The position numbers and the translations under genes are program-made. A stretch of 64,000 bases of DNA, from positions 31,621,001-31,685,000 of the forward strand of contig JARDYH010000003.1 of assembly GCA_029215795.1 (NCBI GenBank), given 5' to 3'. The notes under the pieces were generated by a model. That model saw only the letters and a program-made list of their open reading frames with translations, did no database searches and was not told the DNA's origin. Position 1 is the stretch's first letter; the number at the start of each line of letters is the position of its first letter. This stretch comes from Anniella stebbinsi (taxonomy: Eukaryota > Chordata > Lepidosauria > Squamata > Anniellidae). Below, piece by piece: positions 10,487 through 20,225 of this stretch.

Positions 10487-10805
10487 TTAGCTGACCATAT
10501 GGAAAGGAGGAAGGGCTCCTGTATCTTTAACAATTGTGTAGAAAAGGGAATTTCAGTAGGGGTCATTTGTATGCATGCAGCACCTGGTGAAATCCCCTCT
10601 TCATCATAACAGTGAAAGCTGTAGAAGCCCTGCTTTCTTTTGTATCTGGTCACCCTGGTATAGCTCCTGCAGCTTTAACTGTTGTGATGAAGAGGGACTT
10701 TCACCAGGTGCTGTATGCATACAAATGACCCCTGCTGAAATTCCATTTTCTACGCAACTGTTAAAGATACAGGAGCCCTGTCCTCCTTTCCATACAGTCA
10801 TCCAA
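10487..10805. mobile_element. MITE family A, complete reference copy with 8-bp target duplication
   Basis: The element is 319 bp and flanked by CACTTTGT on both sides (10479-10486 and 10806-10813), the 8-bp duplication expected of the hAT superfamily. The ends TTAGCTGACCATATGG and CCATACAGTCATCCAA are inverted repeats; the other copies suggest consensus TAGGGTGACCATATG. The interior is itself a near palindrome: 'ttaacaattgtgtagaaaa...gcagcacctggtgaaat' mirrored by 'tttcaccaggtgctgtatgcatac...ctgttaaagatacagg'. There is no coding capacity, so it depends on a transposase elsewhere. Confidence 0.85.
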
Positions 10806-11094
10806 CACTTTGTGCACCCCTGAAATAGGGGGAGTTTGCAAGGTGGCTCCTGCTCTCACCAGTTCCTGCTAGGGATGTCCAGAGTTGATAGATCTGTTCT
10901 GTCTACATTTTTGTGAATTGTCAGGTATCTTTCATTCTGTCATCCACTTATTGAAAGAATATATAGAGAATTTTGTTCCACTTGTGCATGGACACATTAG
11001 TGTTAATGCACATTAGTGGATTTGTGCACAAGTCCACTAATGTGCATTAAATCCCCCCCCCACAAGTTTAAAAAAGTGATCTGCAACTCAGAAG

Positions 11095-11165
11095 TATTCA
11101 GGGGGATGGACTTGATGGACTTATAGGCCCCTTCCAACTCTACTATTCAATGGTTCTATCATCTA
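11095..11165 (+). repeat. CR1 LINE extreme 3' tail
   Basis: 'ggatggacttgatggacttataggccccttccaactctac' followed by 'tattcaatggttctat' is the CR1 3' end, as in the copy at 4530-4600. Confidence 0.8.
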
Positions 11166-11589
11166 GCTTAACTCTCCACACTCAGGTCATCACACTGTCT
11201 CTTTCATTCTTCCATTCACTTCTATTGTGTTGTGTTAATTTAGAGATGTTTAACCAAATGATTTCTATTATTTCCAGCTTGATGGGAAATAACAGTTACT
11301 ATAAGCCCTAAAATAATAAAACCTCCTCATCACAGGTCTTCTTAGATGGAAATGAGAAATATCTCAAGGTATTTGAGGTAAACACCATGCATGTAACATT
11401 TATTGAATACAACACAAGTAGGTACATAATCTACGCAATAGGCTGGTTCACAGCACTGTACAACAACAGATAGGGAACTATCTTATCCACCTGAAGGTAA
11501 CTACCCATGCAATCAGTAGTGTTTGTAGTAACTGTGTAAAACTGAAAGATTTTGTAAACTATAAAGAACAACGGAAATATATACTAAAA

Positions 11590-12022
11590 GGCTTTTGTAA
11601 CTGTAATACATCTGCTAGCTCAGCCTGGCAAACCAGTATAATTATGCTGATAATCATGGCATTATACTCTGCATATGACTCAGAATACACATTTTATGGA
11701 CACTCTCTCTGCATTGCCAAAATGCTCCAAATGTATATACACACAGAAGGTATAGATTGTCCTCTCCTCCGAAACATGGTATGTCCTTATATCCTTGATA
11801 TCTCCTTTTCTTAACTGCAAAAAGGGATTTCATTAAATTCCAAGGCCCCCAGGTGATCAGGCTGGAAGTTGGGATTTAATGAGGAGGAGTCAGGAAACTC
11901 AACCAGCCTTCAAAGGAGGAAAAAAACCACATCATAACTTGCAACGAAGGTCATTACATATTTAGGGTATCAAGAAATACTTTATGCGGTGAGTAATAAA
12001 CTTTATGGTTTTTTACTTACAG
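11590..12022 (-). repeat. Duplicated endogenous-retrovirus block (copy B)
   Basis: The block from about 11755 to 12020 matches 14690-14950 nearly base for base ('atggtatgtccttatatccttgatatctcc', 'gaggaggagtcaggaaactc', 'tagggtatcaag'). Lower coordinates add 'tttatggacactctctctgcattgccaaaatgctcc', also present at 13487-13522 in the env fragment. So this copy joins sequence that is separate in the other copies. It directly follows, in minus-strand sense, the leader of the LTR at 12250-12690. Confidence 0.7.
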
Positions 12023-12249
12023 AGGAAGTAAGGTCCATTTTTCTAAGTCTGTTTTGCTGGGTCTCAAAGAGGTCCTGCGTTGGGATTCAAGTGTGCTCTG
12101 GACCCACGGTTTCACCCGAAGGGGAGGCCAAGCCAATAGGGATTTCAAAAGGTCCCTTACCTTGGTGCGCGCTGGGATAGCGGTCCCCAAAGGGCTTCTA
12201 CCGATGTGGTCCTGACGAGTGTTGTCGAATCCCAGAGGAGGAGCCCAGG
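12023..12249 (-). other. Retroviral leader with primer-binding-site-like sequence
   Basis: Reading the minus strand down from the LTR edge at 12250, the sequence passes TGGGCTCCTCCTCTGGGA (12247-12230). This resembles a proline-tRNA primer site but with mismatches and a short gap. Donor-like sites follow: 'ccaag/gtaaggga' near 12160 and 'cctct/gtaagtaaa' near 12022. Together they look like the untranslated leader of a class-I type retrovirus. No gag frame follows; the sequence instead enters the duplicated block. Confidence 0.45.
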
Positions 12250-12691
12250 TGTTTACATGGATTTCCAAGGCATTGACAAAGAGACTAGTGAGACACTAGC
12301 AACAGCGTTATTTTCGGCAGCAAAACAGAGTTAGCCCAGCTGTGTGCTAAACCCCAAAAGAATAGGGGAGGACCGGAGAACAGTTACAGAAAGCTTTTTA
12401 TACCACGGAGTAAAGAATCTCAGCGTGCATATCTCTTTTCCGTAAGAACTAACTTAATACATTGCGAACACATCCTTCAAGATTAGAAACCTATGTCCCA
12501 CTACTTCCAGTCAGCTGCTGTTCAGGAGAATGGTCCAGATGGGTTGTTGAGGATCCAGGAGTCAACAGGATCCAGAGAATCAAGGCAACATGATGAGGTT
12601 AACTCACAGTTGACTGCAGCAGAGATCTAGTTACGATTGGGCTGATTTATGGCTAGTCATTAAGAAGCAAAGCTGACTAATTAGGACAGCA
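12250..12691 (-). repeat. Retroviral LTR (minus orientation)
   Basis: In minus-strand sense the block carries TATAAAAAG (12402-12394), then a presumed R/U5 region, and ends in ...CATGTAAACA at 12250, immediately before the primer-site-like sequence. The 5' boundary is tentative, near TGCTGTCCTAATTAG at about 12691, giving about 440 bp. It lies downstream of env remnants in the same orientation, so it is positioned as a 3' LTR, but it is followed by a leader as a 5' LTR would be. Confidence 0.55.
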
Positions 12692-12713
12692 TATTACTTT
12701 TAAGGGAGGCCCC

Positions 12714-12964
12714 ATGCTGCGGCCCCTTCTTCCTTCTCTGCCACTCACATCTGAGCCTATGGCATTTGCCAGGATGAAGCATCTCTGGCTCTGCGTCTTG
12801 CACTTGAAGGAGTCCATGAACATCACCAGAGGAGCCAAGCTGTTCTTCCAGTGTTTCTGGGGAGTGCTGTCAGCCAGAGCTCCAGCTCTCTGCCTGGGGC
12901 CCACTGTGCTGGGTCCTGCTCCTCCTTATCCTCCGATAAATCCTTCTCCAGGTAAAAGCATGAC
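12714..12964. other. Unassigned segment between LTR and env remnant
   Basis: It is GC-richer than its surroundings. On the minus strand 'gctcagat/gtgagtgg' near 12740 looks like a splice donor after an open stretch, but no protein family was recognised on either strand. Both strands are open for over 80 codons, so coding status cannot be judged from frame alone. Confidence 0.3.
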
Positions 12965-12969
12965 ACCCA

Positions 12970-13017
12970 TGATGGGGATGCTGGCGGTGTGTAACACAGT
13001 TCTAAGTCAGCCATGTG
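12970..13017 (+). repeat. Isolated fragment of the 146/160-bp satellite monomer
   Basis: 'ggggatgctggcggtgtgtaacacagttctaagtcagcc' matches the monomer stretch 'gggatgctggctgtgtgtaacacagttctaagtcaagcc' with very few differences. It lies about 1.9 kb outside the array, within retroviral remnants. Confidence 0.8.
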
Positions 13018-13530
13018 CTGATGGCCTTGGCAGCCTTCCCAACCTACAACTTGAAGCAACAAACATTTGTAAGCAAACAAAACACATAAATATAAATCCC
13101 AAAGCTATAGCCCTATACATGAGTATCTTCTTCCCTGAACTACTTAATGAATTCCATAGTGGTCCCAAAAAGTTCCATTGGGCTCCCTTGACCATTCTAT
13201 TTTATAGGGACAATTTCGTTACTGGTCCCATTCAGAACTCATGGCTCTGAGGGCTTTGGCTGTAGAGTTCCCCAGTTCTTCTAGGGCTGCAGATAATTTT
13301 GAAATATCCATGTGATTAGCACCTGCCTCATAAAAGGGAACAGCTCTTCTGAGGTACATTTCTATTGTTGCTCCTCCCTTAGCATTGAGATAATTGCAAA
13401 TCTGGTGAGCAGTCAAGGATTTCAGGATTCTACCACAGAAGGAAATATATGAGAGGGAACATGGGCCAGTGTCATTATATGGAAACATTTTATGGACAGT
13501 CTCTCTGTATTGCCAAAATGCTCCACACAT
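13007..13530 (-). pseudogene. Endogenous retrovirus env fragment (transmembrane subunit)
   Basis: The minus strand at 13530-13219 encodes a piece ending SAALEELGNSTAKALRAMS, which resembles the helical ectodomain of a class-I retroviral transmembrane subunit. After a stop and frame change, 13195-13007 encodes SSSGKKILMYRAIALGFIFM and a hydrophobic stretch typical of the membrane anchor. The fusion peptide and the disulfide-loop region are not recognisable and the frame is broken, so it is inert. It lies between the integrase-like remnant and the LTR, in the expected env position. Similarity was judged by eye, and the group (gamma- or epsilon-like) is open. Confidence 0.6.
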
Positions 13531-13793
13531 TGGCTAGACTGTCTTGGAAGGGATCTGCCAGACTCCTGCTTTTCCCTTGAACAAAAGCTATTCTCTGGCT
13601 CAACTGAGCCTATATTTGGTGTCCAGTCTCGGCCAGATGCAGCCCCCCTTTGTATCTACATGTGTAGCATCTCATCCCCTATTTAGACCTTGCGAGGTAA
13701 CCTGGGTCTCATAAGCATATGGGGAGAGCCCCCACTTGTGCTGGAGGATTAAAAAAAAACGTAACTGTCCACCCGTGAGTCTTCAGGGTTTCG

Positions 13794-14105
13794 TTACTTG
13801 GGGCTACATTCAGGAAACGTTTTCTCCGTCCCACTCATGATTGGCCAGAGCTGAAAATATGGGTAAGCCCCTTTCAGCATCATTGGGCCCATGACAACAG
13901 ACCCAGTAGTGGGTCCTGTTCTGTGTCTGGTTCTATCTGCTTTACATGATGAAGAAAAGAGAGAACTCACAGGGTTTACTAAAGGGAAGACAAATAGCAG
14001 GATTTCTCTCATCATGAGAATTCTTTCAACAGAATTATTGTAACAATAATAATAATAATGACTATGAAAAGCAGTAAGGGCAGCGTGGCTGAACCCACAA
14101 GTCAC
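13794..14105 (-). pseudogene. Endogenous retrovirus env fragment (possible surface-subunit N-terminus)
   Basis: The minus frame includes a hydrophobic leader-like run (ILLFVFPLVNPVSSLFSSS) and a polar stretch ending TEKTFPECSPK. Its position between the integrase tail (14.4 kb) and the transmembrane fragment (13.5-13.0 kb) fits the start of env. There is no clear family motif, so the call rests mainly on order and the signal-peptide-like segment. It is truncated and inert. Confidence 0.4.
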
Positions 14106-14369
14106 TGGTTTCTAAACCAAAGGTTTTGCTGGGAACAAACCTTGTCAGTTCAGTCTCTTCAGCTTCACTTTGAGGTCTCCCGAAGGGATAGCAGTCCATC
14201 CGGCGGGCTTGGGAAAGACATCCGCGTCTGCAGTTGGCTTTTTCTGGGCTGGGCAGCCTGCATCGCTCCGTTGGGGATTGCTGACTCTGTCCCTTGTTGT
14301 CATTTCTTGACTTGCGTCGGCAGTGAGTCTTTTGCAGTGCGAGGCTGGACCCAGCTGTTGCAGCCCTAA

Positions 14370-14680
14370 CACTTAACAGCGGCGTTGGTCAAAAGAAGCA
14401 CCTGACATGGACCTTTCCACTTTGGTTGAGGGACATTCTTCCATTGAAACTATTTGACGTAGATCCAGTCTTCAGGATGGAGGAAATGGCTGCTCCTGCC
14501 TTTCTCTGGTAGTTGACGCAAACTTTCGTCTATCTGTGAATGAGAAGATTGAACACTCTTCGTTAGGTTCTTGCACTGGTCAGACACCAGCTCATCTGCT
14601 AACTCAGCCTGAAAAACCAGTGTAACTATACTGTACATCATGGCATTGTATTCTGCATATGGTTCAGAATACACAGTAGG
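14370..14680 (-). pseudogene. Endogenous retrovirus pol remnant (integrase C-terminus)
   Basis: The minus strand encodes ELADELVSDQCKNLTKSVQ, then IDESLRQLPEKGRSSHFL and HPEDWIYVK. This is the layout of a class-I retroviral integrase tail, with a helical linker and then the 'PGDWVYVK'-type SH3-like barrel strand. Further down, in another frame, 'WKGPCQVLLLTNAAVK' continues the barrel. A stop after the WIYVK motif and the frame change show decay. The catalytic core is absent. Confidence 0.7.
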
Positions 14681-14689
14681 TATGGGTTA

Positions 14690-14950
14690 TACTCTCCTCC
14701 AAAACATGGTGTGTCCTTATATCCTTGATATCTCCTTTTCTTGAATGCAAAGAGGGACTTCATTAAATTCCAAGACCCAAAGGTGAGCAGGATGGAAGTT
14801 GGAATATAATGAGGAGGAGTCAGGAAACTCCAACAGCTTCCAAAGAAGGAAAAAGCCTCATCACTCCTTGTAACAAGATAGCAACATCTTTAGGGTATCA
14901 AGTAATACCCTATGGGGTGATAAATAAAATTTACATTTTTTCCTTACAGG
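14690..14950 (-). repeat. Duplicated endogenous-retrovirus block (copy A)
   Basis: It is nearly identical to 11755-12020 in the same orientation. Its upper end, 'ttccttacag', abuts the first satellite monomer ('ggacatcccaacaacgcggatgctgg'), so the array starts at the edge of this block. Confidence 0.75.
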
Positions 14951-16131
14951 GACATCCCAACAACGCGGATGCTGGCTATGTGTAACACAGTTCTAAGGCA
15001 AGCAACCTCCATAAATAGGTGGCAGGTAGAATTAAGTCCTGAAATTCAATTATAACGTTCTCCAAGAAGGAGGACAGGGCATGCTTACAAGGCAAACATG
15101 GCTAAGTAGGGACATCCCGACAAAGTGGATGCTGGCTGTGTGTAACTCAATTCTAAGGCAAGCCAACTCCATAAATAGGTGGCAGGTAGGTTTGAGTCCT
15201 GAACTTCAAGTGTCACTTTCTCCATGAAGGAGGGCACGGCATGCTTACAAGGCCAACATGGCCAAGTTGGGACATCCCAACAAAAGGGATACTAGCTGCC
15301 TGTAACACAGTTTTACGTCAAGCCAACACTGTAAAGAGGTATCTGATAGGTTGAAGTCCAGAACTTCATGCATCACTTTCTCCATGAAGGAGGGCAGGAC
15401 ATTCTTGCATGGCCAACTTCGCTAAGCTGGCACATCCCAGGTAACAGGATACTGGCTGCGTGTAACACAGTTCTAAAGCAAGCCAACTCCATAAAGAAGT
15501 GGCTGATAGCTTCAAGCATCACGTTCTCCATAAAGGAGGGCAGGGCATACTTGCCAGACCACTATAGCAAACTTGAGACATCCACACAGTTCTAAGTCAA
15601 GCCAACTTCATAAAGAGGTGGCAGGTAGGTTTCAGTCCTGAACTTCTAGCATCACGTTCTCCATGAAGGAGGGCAGGGCATACTTGAAAGGCCAACTTCG
15701 CTAAGCTTGCACATCCAAGGTAATGGGATACTGGCTGTATGTACCACAATTCTAAGTCAAGCCAACTCCATAAAGAAGTGGCTGATAAGTTTCAGTCCTG
15801 ACCTTCAAGCATCACGTTCTCCATGAAGGAGGGCAGGACATTCTTGCAAGGCCAACTTCGCTAAGCTGGCACATCCCAACAAAAGGGATACTGGCTGTGT
15901 GTAACACAGTTCTAAGGCAAGCCAACTCCATAAAGAAGTGGCTGATAGCTTCAAGCATCACGTTCTCCATGAAGGAGGGCAGGGCATGCTTACAAGGCCA
16001 ACATGGCTAATTTGGCTTATCCCAACAAAAGGGATACTGGCTGTGTGTAACACAGTTCTAAGGCAAGTCAACTCCATAAAGAAGTGGCTGATAGCTTCAA
16101 GCATCACGTTCTCCATGAAGGAGGGCAGGGC

Positions 16132-18183
16132 ATGCTTACAAGGCCAACATGGCTAATTTGGCTTATCCCAACAAAAGGGATACTGGCTGTGTGTAACACA
16201 GTTCTAAGGCAAGCCAACTCCATAAATAAATGGCTGATAGCTTCAAGCATCACGTTCTCCATGAAGGAGGGCAGGGCATGCTTACAAGGCCAACATGGCT
16301 CATTTGGCTTATCCCAACAAAAGGGATACTGGCTGTGTGTAACACAGTTCTAAGGCAAGCCAACTCCATAAAGAAGTGGCTGATCGCATCAAGCATCACG
16401 TTCTCCATAAAGGAGGGCAGGGCATACTTGCCAAGCCACTATGGCAAACTTGAGACATACACACAGTTCTAAGTCAAGCCAACTCCATAAAGAGGAGGCA
16501 GGTAGGTTTCAGTCCAGAACTTCATGCATCACTTTCTCCATGAAGGAAGGCAAGGCATACTTGCAAGGCCAACTTGGCTAAGCTGGCACATCCCAGGTAA
16601 AGGAATACTGGCTGTGTGTAACACAGTTCTAAGTCAAGCCAACTCCATAAAGAGGTGGAAGGTAGGTTTAAGTCCTGAACTTCAAGCATTACGTTCTCCA
16701 TGGAGGAGGGAAGGGCATATTTGTAAGGCCACTAAGGCGAAGTTGAGACAGCCCAGCTAACGGGATGCTGGCTGTGTGTAATATAGTTCTAAGTTATGCC
16801 AACTCCATAAAGACGTTCTCCATGAAGGAGGGCATGGCATACTTGCAAGGCCTCTACGGCAAAGTTGAGACATCCCAGCTAATGGGATGCTGGTTATGTG
16901 TAACACAGTTCTAAGGCAAGCCAACTCCATAAAGAGGTGGCAGATAGGCTTCAATCCTGAACTTCTAGCATCATGTTCTCCATGAAGGAGGCAAGGCATG
17001 CTTGCACAGCCACTATGACAAAGTTGAGACATTCCAGCTAACAGGATGCTGGCTGTGTGTAACTCAGTTCTAAGTCAAGCCAACTCCATAAAGAGGTGAC
17101 AGATAAGTTTAACTCCTGAACTTCAAGCGTCACTTTCTCCATGAAGGAGGGCAGGGCATGCTTACAAGGCCAACATGGCTAATTTGGCTTATCCCAACAA
17201 AAGGGATACTGGCTGTGTGTAACACAGTTCTAAGGCAAGCCAACTCCATAAATAAATGGCTGATAGCTTCAAGCATCACGTTCTCCATGAAGGAGGGCAG
17301 GGCATGCTTACAAGGCCAACATGGCTCATTTGGCTTATCCCAACAAAAGGGATACTGGCTGTGTGTAACACAGTTCTAAGGCAAGCCAACTCCATAAAGA
17401 AGTGGCTGATCGCATCAAGCATCACGTTCTCCATAAAGGAGGGCAGGGCATACTTGCCAAGCCACTATGGCAAACTTGAGACATACACACAGTTCTAAGT
17501 CAAGCCAACTCCATAAAGAGGAGGCAGGTAGGTTTCAGTCCAGAACTTCATGCATCACTTTCTCCATGAAGGAAGGCAAGGCATACTTGCAAGGCCAACT
17601 TGGCTAAGCTGGCACATCCCAGGTAAAGGAATACTGGCTGTGTGTAACACAGTTCTAAGTCAAGCCAACTCCATAAAGAGGTGGAAGGTAGGTTTAAGTC
17701 CTGAACTTCAAGCATTACGTTCTCCATGGAGGAGGGAAGGGCATATTTGTAAGGCCACTAAGGCGAAGTTGAGACAGCCCAGCTAACGGGATGCTGGCTG
17801 TGTGTAATATAGTTCTAAGTTATGCCAACTCCATAAAGACATTCTCCATAAAGGAGGGCATGGCATACTTGCAAGGCCTCTACGGCAAAGTTGAGACATC
17901 CCAGCTAATGGGATGCTGGTTATGTGTAACACAGTTCTAAGGCAAGCCATCTCCATAAAGAGGTGGCAGATAGGCTTCAGTCCTGAACTTCTAGCATCAT
18001 GTTCTCCATGAAGGAGGCAAGGCATGCTTGCACAGCCACTATGACAAAGGTGAGACATTCCAGCTAACAGGATGCTGGCTGTGTGTAACTCAGTTCTAAG
18101 TCAAGCCAACTCCATAAAGAGGTGACAGATAAGTTTAACTCCTGAACTTCAAGCGTCACTTTCTCCATGAAGGAGGGCAGGGC
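16132..18183 (+). repeat. Higher-order repeat: two 1,026-bp copies within the satellite
   Basis: Landmarks recur exactly 1,026 bp apart (16230/17256, 16524/17550, 16757/17783, 17158/18184), and the sequences between them are almost identical. The unit spans about seven monomers that differ from one another. A further copy of 15475-15830 appears at 18258-18613 (offset 2,783 bp). This is the usual sign of recent unequal exchange. Confidence 0.93.
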
Positions 18184-19317
18184 ATGCTTACAAGGCCAAC
18201 ATGGCTAATTTGGCTTATCCCAACAAAAGGGATACTGGCTGTGTGTAACACAGTTCTAAAGCAAGCCAACTCCATCAAGAAGTGGCTGATAGCTTCAAGC
18301 ATCACGTTCTCCATAAAGGAGGGCAGGGCATACTTGCCAGACCACTATGGCAAACTTGAGACATCCACACAGTTCTAAGTCAAGCCAACTTCATAAAGAG
18401 GTGGCAGGTAGGTTTCAGTCCTGAACTTCTAGCATCACGTTCTCCATGAAGGAGGGCAGGGCATACTTGAAAGGCCAACTTCGCTAAGCTTGCACATCCA
18501 AGGTAATGGGATACTGGCTGTATGTACCACAATTCTAAGTCAAGCCAACTCCATAAAGAAGTGGCTGATAAGTTTCAGTCCTGACCTTCAAGCATCACGT
18601 TCTCCATGAAGGAGGGCAGGGCATACTTGAAAGGCCTCTACGGCAAAGTTGAGACATCCCAGCTAACGGGACGCTGGCTGTGTGTAACACAGTTCTAAGT
18701 CAAGCCAACTCCATAAAGAGGTGGAAGGTAGGTTTCAGTCCTGAACTTCTAGCATCACGTTCTCCATGAAGGAGGGCAGGACATTCTTGCAAGGCCAACT
18801 TCGCTAAGCTGTTACATCCCAACAAAAGGGATACTGGCTGTGTGTAACACAGTTCTAAGGCAAGCCAACTCCATAAAGAAGTGGCTGATAGCTTCAAGCA
18901 TCACGTTCTCCATGAAGGAGGGCAGGGCATGCTTACAAGGCCAACATGGCTCATTTGGCTTATCCCAACAAAAGGGATACTAGCTGTGTGTAACACAGTT
19001 CTAACGCAAGCCAACTCCATAAAGAAGTGGCTGATAGCATCAAGCATCACGTTCTCCATAAAGGAGGGCAGGGCATACTTGCCAGGCCACTATGGCAAAC
19101 TTGAGACATACACGCAGTTCTAAGTCAAGCCAACTCCATAAAGAGGAGGCAGGTAGGTTTCAGTCCAGAACTAGGGGTGTGCACGGACCCCCCGGATCGG
19201 ATCGGGACCCGGATCGGGACCTCCAATTTTGTCCCGGACCGGTTCGGACAAAATCGGAGGCCCCCCGGACCGGATCGAGTCCGATCCCGACCCAAAAATC
19301 GTACATTTTTGGATCGG

Positions 19318-19380
19318 CCGCCATTTTTTTCCCCATAGACTTGCATTGCAATGCAAGTCTATGAGGAAAAAATGGCGGCG
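19318..19380. repeat. Hairpin within the GC-rich element
   Basis: GCCGCCATTTTTTT...CATAGACTTGCATTG pairs with CAATGCAAGTCTATG...AAAAAATGGCGGC with almost no loop. It is a strong cruciform candidate inside the left arm. Confidence 0.85.
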
Positions 19381-19594
19381 GGTGGGTTAGGGGGGGCCTA
19401 ACTCCCTCCCCCCCCGGGGCCGTCCGCTGTGGACGGCCCCGGCAGGTAAACCCCCTCCCCCGCGCTCCCTACCCCCCCTGGGGCCGCCCGCTTCCATCCG
19501 CTGGCGCCCGCGGGCGCCAGCGGATAGAAGCGGACGGCTCCGGGGGGGGTAAGCCCCCTTCCCCGCCACTGCTTACCTTCTCGGCCCGTCCGGC

Positions 19595-20225
19595 GCCGGC
19601 GGCTACTACCAGCGGGCTCCGCGGCCTACTCTCGAGTAGCGCGCCGGGTGATGACATCACCCGGCGCGCCATCCTAGAGCAGGCCGCGGAGCCTGCTGGG
19701 AGTAGTAGGCGCCGGCGCCGGACGGGAGGCGCCGGGCCGGGCAGGTAAGGGCCCCCCTCCCCCCTCCGCGCACCCCCTCCTCCCCTCCACGCACCCCCTC
19801 CTTACCTTTCCGGCCCGGCGGCTCCCGTCCGGCGCCGGCGCCTACTACTTCCAGCAGGCTCCGCGGCCTGCTCTAGAGTAGCGCGCCGGGTGATGACATC
19901 ACCCGGCGCGCCACCCTAGAGCAGGCCGCGGAGCCTGCTGGGAGTAGTAGGCGCCGGCGCCGGACGGGAGCCGCCGGGCCGGGCAGGTAAGGGCCCCCCT
20001 CCCCCCTCCGCGCGCCCCCTCCTCCCCTCCACGCACCCCCTCCTTACCTTCCCGGCCCGGTGGCTCCCGTCCGGCGCCGGCGCCTACTACTACCAGCAGG
20101 CTCCGCGGCCTGCTCTAGAGTAGCGCGCCGGGTGATGACATCACCCGGCGCGCCACCCTAGAGCAGGCCGCGGAGCCTGCTAGTAGTAGTAGGCGCCGGC
20201 GCCGGACGGGAGCCACCGGGCCGAG
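19595..20225. repeat. Three tandem palindromic GC-rich units, period about 242 bp
   Basis: Each unit holds GCGCGCCGGGTGATG-A-CATCACCCGGCGCGC (starting near 19640, 19881 and 20123). This is nested within longer arms ('ggctccgcggcctgctctagag' and its complement) and outermost 'gccggcgcctactact' arms. The units differ at a few positions, for example CTCGAG versus CTAGAG. They form the middle of the 19172-20487 element. Confidence 0.9.

Noticed and set aside
12714..13250. 178-codon open frame on the plus strand
   Set aside because: It runs antisense to env and LTR remnants and through a satellite fragment; no recognisable domain.
15368..18378. Repeated open frames such as MADSFKHHVLHEGGQ across the satellite
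   Set aside because: They arise because each monomer lacks stops in one frame for about one and a half units. The 146-bp period shifts the frame at every monomer, so no repeat protein is encoded.
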